Positions 58,965 to 64,000 of a stretch of 64,000 nucleotides of DNA are shown piece after piece. The stretch comes from Francisella salimarina. GTDB lineage: Bacteria; Pseudomonadota; Gammaproteobacteria; Francisellales; Francisellaceae. The stretch lies in the NCBI RefSeq assembly GCF_007923265.1, contig NZ_VOJA01000001.1:454245-518244 (forward strand). The letters run 5' to 3'. The notes below the pieces were generated by a model. It did not search any database, was not told the DNA's origin, and was given only the letters and a program-made list of their open reading frames with translations. Within the stretch, counting starts at the first letter, position 1, and each line of letters starts with the position of its first letter. The translations under genes were made by a program, and so were the position numbers.

Positions 58965-60683
58965 TTAGAAATTTAAATTTAGTTGATCTAATATTGGTCC
59001 TAAGCTTAAAGCTGGGAATATAGTTAGACCGCCTATTAGCACTATTGTGAAAAACACTAAGACCGAGAAAATAAAACTAGTTGTATCAAGTGAGCTTATT
59101 TCACTCATTTGTGAACTACGTTTTTTCTTAACTAATGATCCTGCTAGCATCATTACAGCAAATATTACCCCAAAACGTCCAATAAGCATACTCAATGCTA
59201 TTGTAATATTCAGATAGCTAGTATTTGCTGCTAAACCTGCAAAAGCACTACCATTATTATTAGATCCTGAGATATAAGCATAAAGTATCTCTGAAAAACC
59301 ATGCGCACCACTATTAGTTAATGCTTGATGCACACTTGGAATAACTGCTGCCAAACCTGTAAATACTAATACACAACATGGCGATATAAGTAGAGCAAAC
59401 ATTGTCCATTTCATATCATTAGCTTCGATACGCTTACCCAAAAAGCTTGGTGCTCTACCTATCATCAGTGATCCGATAAATACAGCTAACATCAAGAACA
59501 TAAAGAAGCCATAAAATCCAGCACCAATACCACCAAAGATAACTTCACCAATAGCCATATTCAGCATCGCCATCATTCCACCTATAGCAGAATAACTATC
59601 CATGACACTATTTACACCGCCATCTGAAGCAGACGTTGAAACAGTATTATATAAAGTTGAGTTAAATATCCCAAAGCGAGTCTCTTTACCTTCCATATTT
59701 GATAAATGACCAACTTGCCCATAGATATCTTGGATATTTTTGCTATGTAAAAAATCTAAGCCATGAAGCTCTGATATTGTCATAACCATTAGAGATATCA
59801 CAAATAGTACTAACATTACTGCAAATATCATCCAACCTTGCTTGGTGTTGCCAACCCACTTACCAAAGGTATAAGTTAATGCCGCAGCTATAGCAAATAT
59901 TGAAACCATCTGAATATAGTTTGTAATTATAGTTGGATTCTCATAAGGATGAGCAGAATTTGCATTAAAGAAACCTCCACCATTTGTACCTAAGGACTTA
60001 ATAGCTTCTTGTGATGCTATAGGTCCCTGAGCAATGATTTGATCACTACCAGCTAAAGTATGTACATGTAAATATGCCATAATGTTTTGTGGCACACCTT
60101 GGAATATATATACAATAGCGATTATGATAGATATTGGCAGTAAAATCCAAAATATAGCTTTACCCAAATCATTCCAAAAGTTACCAACTTTAGTAGCCTC
60201 ATGCCTTGCTACAGACCTTATCAACACTATTGCAACACATAACCCAACTGCTGCTGAAACAAAGTTCTGGACAGCAAGGGCAAGCATCTGTGAGAAATAA
60301 CTAACACCTGTCTCACCACTATAGCTCTGCCAATTAGTGTTCGTAACAAAACTTACAGCCGTATTAAATGCTTGAGAAAACCCCATTCCCTTAATTTCTT
60401 GTGGATTAAAAGGTAGTAGACCCTGCAAAAGTAATACCATAAAAACAAAGATAAACGCCATAACCGAAAAGCTTAGCAAACTAAAAAAATAACTTTTCGC
60501 TGATTGTTCTTTTTTTGAGCTCTCGCCAAGTATTAATAGATATACTCTTTGGAAAGGCTTTGCAAACCAATCAAGCCATGTTCTCTCATTATTAAATACT
60601 TTAAATATATAAGTTCCTAGTGGTTTAGTAATAATCACTAATGTAAATATAAAAACCACAAACAAAATAAAATTATAACTCAT
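58965..60683 (-). CDS. kdpA: Potassium-transporting ATPase subunit KdpA
   Basis: KdpA is the channel-like K+-selecting subunit of the Kdp pump. The 572-residue protein has about 10 membrane spans and four selectivity-loop segments, including FVTNTNWQSYSGE (about 111-123), SLGTNGGGFFNANSAHPYENP (about 229-249, split in two for quoting), TSASDGGVNSVMD and GSNNNGSAFAGLAANT. A clear GGAGAG ribosome-binding site lies 9 bp before the ATG. It follows kdpF by 19 bp. Confidence 0.97.
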   Translation of the reverse strand: MSYNFILFVVFIFTLVIITKPLGTYIFKVFNNERTWLDWFAKPFQRVYLLILGESSKKEQSAKSYFFSLLSFSVMAFIFVFMVLLLQGLLPFNPQEIKGMGFSQAFNTAVSFVTNTNWQSYSGETGVSYFSQMLALAVQNFVSAAVGLCVAIVLIRSVARHEATKVGNFWNDLGKAIFWILLPISIIIAIVYIFQGVPQNIMAYLHVHTLAGSDQIIAQGPIASQEAIKSLGTNGGGFFNANSAHPYENPTIITNYIQMVSIFAIAAALTYTFGKWVGNTKQGWMIFAVMLVLFVISLMVMTISELHGLDFLHSKNIQDIYGQVGHLSNMEGKETRFGIFNSTLYNTVSTSASDGGVNSVMDSYSAIGGMMAMLNMAIGEVIFGGIGAGFYGFFMFLMLAVFIGSLMIGRAPSFLGKRIEANDMKWTMFALLISPCCVLVFTGLAAVIPSVHQALTNSGAHGFSEILYAYISGSNNNGSAFAGLAANTSYLNITIALSMLIGRFGVIFAVMMLAGSLVKKKRSSQMSEISSLDTTSFIFSVLVFFTIVLIGGLTIFPALSLGPILDQLNLNF

Positions 60684-60702
60684 AGCTATACTCTCCTATA
60701 AG

Positions 60703-60783
60703 TTAAAATTTCTCTGGATATATAAGCGTAGCTGTCATATATATCGCCAAACTTATCATTGTAATTGCTGAAACAATAATCAT
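60703..60783 (-). CDS. kdpF: Small Kdp complex subunit KdpF
   Basis: KdpF is a one-span peptide that stabilises the KdpABC complex; in E. coli it has 29 residues. Here the frame runs from ATG at 60783 to TAA at 60703 and encodes 26 residues, beginning MIIVSAITMISLAIYMTATL and closing with the LxxPEKF-type tail IYPEKF that is characteristic of KdpF. A GAGG ribosome-binding sequence lies 7-8 bp before the ATG. It is the first gene of kdpFABCDE. It is too short for most gene finders and is likely to be missed in annotation. Confidence 0.88.
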   Translation of the reverse strand: MIIVSAITMISLAIYMTATLIYPEKF

Positions 60784-60904
60784 ATCAACCTCTTTAAACA
60801 TATGTTTTTAGGAGATAGATTATAATTTCAAGTGATATAAAGATTCTATTATGAACTTTAGCAAAGGTATAAAAATTTTATAAAAATTAGTTACTTGCTT
60901 ACAA

Positions 60905-61294
60905 TTATTTTGAATTTAATTTGTTAAAGTCCACATTAGCTTGTTCAATCTTATTTTGATTTTCTTCTACCCAACGTATTATATTTTTCGTATGAATTAG
61001 TAAAGATTTTCCAAGATCTGTAAGGGAATAAAAGACACTAGGTGGAACGGTAGGTTCAACCTCGCGAAATACTAATCCACACCTCTCTAGTTCTCTAAGC
61101 TTTAGCGATAATATTCTTGGGGATATTTCTCTAAGGTCTCTCTGAATCTGACTATATCTTTTAGTGCCATCTTCAAGTATTGATATTAATATAATACTCC
61201 ATTTATCACCTATTAAACCTAAGATTTCTCTAAAAGGTTTACAAGAATCTTTAGAATATCCATCTTCAGTTACATTTTTGTTAGTAGCTATCAT
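60905..61294 (-). CDS. HxlR-family transcriptional regulator
   Basis: HxlR-type regulators are winged-helix dimers that often control quinone, aldehyde or redox-stress genes. The 129-residue protein has a cysteine near the N terminus (SKDSCKPFREIL, about residue 21) and the family body GDKWSIILISILEDGTKRYSQIQ, REISPRILSLKLRELERCGL, and YSLTDLGKSLL. The ATG at 61294 is chosen; an open frame extends upstream but would overlap the divergent azoreductase gene and has no family residues. It diverges from the azoreductase, which is its likely target; the cysteine may sense electrophiles. Confidence 0.9.
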   Translation of the reverse strand: MIATNKNVTEDGYSKDSCKPFREILGLIGDKWSIILISILEDGTKRYSQIQRDLREISPRILSLKLRELERCGLVFREVEPTVPPSVFYSLTDLGKSLLIHTKNIIRWVEENQNKIEQANVDFNKLNSK

Positions 61295-61376
61295 AGTTGT
61301 GCATTCTTGTTTTATTCGGTAAATACAGTGATAATTATAAGTATATATTTTTTTTAACCTCAGGCATGGAAATAAA

Positions 61377-61964
61377 ATGAAAAAAGTACTACATATTAGA
61401 TCAAGTATTAAAGAAGAAAATTCGGTTTCAAGAAAAATTGGTGATGATTTAATTAGCCATTTAAAAAGCACTGACAAGGTGAAAGTTTCAGAGAGAGATC
61501 TTGTAGATAATTCTGTAGAACATATAAATCCAGACTTTATTAATGCCATGGCAAATAATAATCAAGATAGACTTGCTACCTCAAACAAGCTTATAGAAGA
61601 GCTTTTTGAAAATGATATTATTGTTATTGAATCGCCGATGTATAACTTTAGTATCCCTTCGACACTAAAATCTTGGATTGATAATATAATGATTGCAAGA
61701 AAAACATTCTTATATACAGCGAATGGACCTGAAGGCTTAGTAAAAAATAAAAAAGCTATCCTTGTTCTTAGTAAAGGAAATATCTATAGTGAAGGAGCTG
61801 CAAAACCTTTAGATTTCCAAGAAAACTATTTAAAAACAATTCTTAATTTTATTGGTATAAATGACATAACTGTGATCTGTGCTGAAGGAGTTGATTTAAA
61901 TGCTGAAATACGAGAAAAATCTTTAAAACAAGTTGAGCAACAAATAAAAGATTTAACCCTTTAA
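61377..61964 (+). CDS. azoR: FMN-dependent NADH:quinone reductase / azoreductase (AzoR family)
   Basis: These FMN flavoproteins reduce quinones and azo dyes with two electrons, protecting against electrophile stress. The 195-residue protein has the N-terminal phosphate-binding LHIRSSIKEENSVSRKIGDD, the SPMYNFSIPSTLKSWIDNIMI FMN segment (quoted from about residue 88), TFLYTANGPEGLVKNKKAIL, and an INDITVICAEGVD C-terminal stretch, all typical of AzoR. It diverges from the HxlR gene across 82 bp and is followed by the SnoaL-like gene after 17 bp. Confidence 0.92.
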   Translation: MKKVLHIRSSIKEENSVSRKIGDDLISHLKSTDKVKVSERDLVDNSVEHINPDFINAMANNNQDRLATSNKLIEELFENDIIVIESPMYNFSIPSTLKSWIDNIMIARKTFLYTANGPEGLVKNKKAILVLSKGNIYSEGAAKPLDFQENYLKTILNFIGINDITVICAEGVDLNAEIREKSLKQVEQQIKDLTL

Positions 61965-61981
61965 TAAATATGGAGAATTGT

Positions 61982-62488
61982 ATGAGGAAGTATATATCAT
62001 TAGGAATTTTAGCCACTCTAATGCCTACAATATTATTAGCAGATAAACAAGATAATCCCGTACCAGAAATAATACCTAAATCTAATATTATCAAATGTAA
62101 ATATAATGAAAAAAATGTTAACACTGTAATTGATTTTGAGAATGCTGTATTAAATGTAATATTTAATAAAGGTAATGTAGATGAAGTTTCTAAATATTTA
62201 GGAAAAACATACATTCAACATTACCCTTCAGCAGAGGATGGACCAGATGGTTTAATTACTTATCTTAAAGGACTTGGTGATAAAAAAGTATTTACACGGG
62301 TTGAGACAAGAAAAATATTTGCTTGTAATGATTATGTAATATTAGAAAATATTTTTTACTCATCAAAAAATGATTTAGGAACAGCTGCAATTAACACATT
62401 TAGAGTAAAAGATGGAAAGATTATCGAACATTGGGAGCTTATGGAACCTATTCCAAAAGAAGCTAAAAATAATAATGGTATATTCTAG
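61982..62488 (+). CDS. Exported SnoaL-like protein
   Basis: The 168-residue protein has a signal peptide (MRKYISLGILATLMPTILLA, cleaved before DKQDN) and a SnoaL/NTF2-like fold: FENAVLNVIFNKGNVDEVSKY, then YIQHYPSAEDGPDGLITYL, and later NTFRVKDGKIIEHWELMEP. An upstream ATG at 61970 merely overlaps the GGAGA ribosome-binding site, so the ATG at 61982 is the real start. It is probably cotranscribed with the azoreductase. Similar proteins follow redox genes in several bacteria; the substrate is unknown. Confidence 0.83.
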   Translation: MRKYISLGILATLMPTILLADKQDNPVPEIIPKSNIIKCKYNEKNVNTVIDFENAVLNVIFNKGNVDEVSKYLGKTYIQHYPSAEDGPDGLITYLKGLGDKKVFTRVETRKIFACNDYVILENIFYSSKNDLGTAAINTFRVKDGKIIEHWELMEPIPKEAKNNNGIF

Positions 62489-62500
62489 ATCTCTATTTAG

Positions 62501-63895
62501 TTATGCCTTAGAATAATACTCTTTATTCCTTTTAATTTTTTTCTCTTCTGCAATAGCTACAAACATCATTAGCACGAAACATACAATCGCAGCTAAATAT
62601 AATGCTATAAAAGTTCCATACCAACCATCAAATCCAAATAGACTAATTTTTTTATCGGCAATCATACCCAAGCCAAGTTTAGCAAAACTATCGCCTAGCA
62701 AGTAAGCAAAAGTACCTTTTATACCATCTGCTACTGCAATCCCCTGTTTTGGAACAAATCCCACAGCAGCTACACCTATAAGAAGCTGTGGCCCAAACAC
62801 ACAAAATCCTAAAAGAAACATAACCGTTAAATATACATACTGATTAGTAGCGGACTGATATAAGAAAATTAAGATGATAGTAGCTATAAGACATATAATG
62901 GCTGTCAATCCACGTCTACCATTAATAAGATCTGATAGTAATCCCCATAATAATGTCCCAGTTAAAGCTCCTGATTCAAATAATGCGTAACTCCATGCCG
63001 AAGTTTCTTTTGTAAAACCTAAAACTTCATGAGCGTAAACAGGTGACCATTGATCCACACCAATTCTAACTACATATAGAAAGACATTTGCAAAACACAA
63101 AACCCAGATTATCTTATTAAAAACCACATATTTCTTAAAAATTTCCCACTTTGAAATTTGTACTTTTTTAACATAAGCATCTTCTTCACTAATAGGTTCA
63201 TCAAATATTTCTTCAACAGGTCCAAGACCATATGATTCAGGAGAGTCATTACCAACCCTCAATCCAATAAAACCAATAATCAAGCAAAGAACTGATGGAA
63301 ATATAAACATACCAACCACATTACCATCAAAGACTACATGTGCCCCAAAAAGTGCTACAGCCGCAGCTAATGCTCCACCAATATTATGAGACATATTCCA
63401 CAGTCCCAAAAAAAATCCTCTTCTATTTCTAGGCGTCCATTTAGTGATAGTAGAATAACTACAAGAGCCTCCAGGACTTTGAAAAAAACCACTCATAGCA
63501 TAAAAGGCAATCATAAGAAATATACTATATGTACTACTGCCTAGGCTTAGGCCAAAGCCTATCATACATATTGCAGATAATATAAGCATAAAAGGCAATA
63601 CTTGCTTAGTATTTTTACCATCAAAGTAATAAGTTGTCACAGTCTTACCAAGACCATAAGTAATTGAAAAACCCAAACCAATCAGTCCTAAATCAGTAAA
63701 AGAAAGACCATAATCTTGAATCATATCATTCTGAGCTATATTAAAATTCTTACGAATCATATACATACTAAGATAGCCTATAAATACGACTAAATATGAT
63801 TTAATAAATTTATTTAACCAAATTTTCTTTCTTATTTCTTTAGATAATTCCATAGTAGGAATTCTTTGTTGCTCAAATATTTTTGACAGAATCAT
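62501..63895 (-). CDS. MFS organophosphate antiporter, GlpT/UhpT-like
   Basis: The 464-residue protein belongs to the organophosphate:phosphate antiporter family, which imports glycerol-3-phosphate or hexose phosphates. It has about 12 membrane spans, the early [19 protein letters not shown] (the arginine at the start of span 1 is conserved in GlpT and UhpT), [30 protein letters not shown] in the central loop, and a second half with a [22 protein letters not shown] segment. The first ATG is at 63895, but MELSKEI from 63853 is an alternative start; neither has a strong ribosome-binding site. The substrate is not clear. Confidence 0.88.
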   Translation of the reverse strand: MILSKIFEQQRIPTMELSKEIRKKIWLNKFIKSYLVVFIGYLSMYMIRKNFNIAQNDMIQDYGLSFTDLGLIGLGFSITYGLGKTVTTYYFDGKNTKQVLPFMLILSAICMIGFGLSLGSSTYSIFLMIAFYAMSGFFQSPGGSCSYSTITKWTPRNRRGFFLGLWNMSHNIGGALAAAVALFGAHVVFDGNVVGMFIFPSVLCLIIGFIGLRVGNDSPESYGLGPVEEIFDEPISEEDAYVKKVQISKWEIFKKYVVFNKIIWVLCFANVFLYVVRIGVDQWSPVYAHEVLGFTKETSAWSYALFESGALTGTLLWGLLSDLINGRRGLTAIICLIATIILIFLYQSATNQYVYLTVMFLLGFCVFGPQLLIGVAAVGFVPKQGIAVADGIKGTFAYLLGDSFAKLGLGMIADKKISLFGFDGWYGTFIALYLAAIVCFVLMMFVAIAEEKKIKRNKEYYSKA

Positions 63896-64000
63896 AGTAC
63901 ATAAGTTATGAATATAAATGTCAGGAGATTATAGATGAAAGTTGCTGTTTAATATAGGTGACATAAGTATTTAAATTTGTTAGTTATAAAAACACAAAGC
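63896..64000. other. Right-edge intergenic stretch
   Basis: This 105-bp tail contains the upstream region of the GlpT/UhpT-like gene. On the plus strand a good ribosome-binding site (AGGAGAT) precedes an ATG at 63935 that is closed by a stop after five codons (MKVAV, ending 63952). It may be a gene remnant or chance. No other feature was seen. Confidence 0.3.

Noticed and set aside
61295..61549. 85-codon N-terminal extension of the HxlR regulator
   Set aside because: It would overlap the azoreductase gene antisense and contains no HxlR family sequence; the ATG at 61294 gives a normal family length.

Overview
The window is AT-rich gammaproteobacterial chromosome and looks like the genus Francisella or a close relative. 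From memory of that genus, the order nuoA / fur / siderophore locus / FslE-type receptor / gatCAB / purB, and the block purL-purF / gadB / tolC / pcm / nhaD / obgE / kdp, are both Francisella-like, and the FslE/FupA-type outer-membrane protein is known to me only from that genus. No rRNA, tRNA, phage, insertion sequence or CRISPR array was recognised. The species cannot be fixed from the sequence alone.

Layout. 1-4509 (minus): start of the complex I operon, nuoA to a partial nuoF. 4890-5339: fur. 5336-18125: an iron-acquisition island. An aspartate kinase gene (minus) and a seven-gene plus-strand operon diverge from one Fur-box promoter, and a second Fur box precedes an FslE-like receptor. 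The operon encodes diaminobutyrate aminotransferase, diaminobutyrate decarboxylase, an IucA/IucC-type (NIS) synthetase, an IucD-type N-hydroxylase, a second NIS synthetase fused to a GNAT acyltransferase, a small unknown protein and an RhtX/FptX-type permease. 18183-31335: an exported GDSL hydrolase, gatCAB, an HlyD-like adaptor with an ABC half-transporter whose ATPase motifs have decayed, purB, a tandem pair of paralogous exported proteins, a small membrane protein, an aldose epimerase-like protein and a T5orf172-type GIY-YIG protein. 31340-41016: purL-purF, gadB, an Sfp-type phosphopantetheinyl transferase, tolC and a Pcm-like methyltransferase. 41196-52878: trhP-like U32 protein, a putative chitin-binding protein, a Bcr-type MFS pump with a newly noticed 53-residue membrane ORF, nhaD, an SbmA-like ABC transporter, a KimA-like potassium transporter, obgE, an aromatic amino acid permease and a DUF6314-like protein. 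52875-60783: kdpFABCDE, with a 26-codon kdpF. 60905-63895: HxlR regulator / azoreductase / SnoaL-like protein and a GlpT/UhpT-type transporter.

Main biological point. At the position where F. tularensis carries fslABCD (rhizoferrin) next to fur, this genome has a different hydroxamate-citrate pathway that most resembles rhizobactin 1021/schizokinen biosynthesis. The predicted flow is: aspartate is phosphorylated (aspartate kinase) and reduced elsewhere to aspartate semialdehyde; this is transaminated to 2,4-diaminobutyrate and decarboxylated to 1,3-diaminopropane; N-hydroxylation and acylation follow; two units are joined to citrate. The products appear to be paired with a TonB-independent Francisella-type receptor and an MFS permease instead of the TonB-dependent receptor known for rhizobactin. 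A second theme is cation homeostasis: NhaD, KimA and the complete Kdp system lie within 16 kb.
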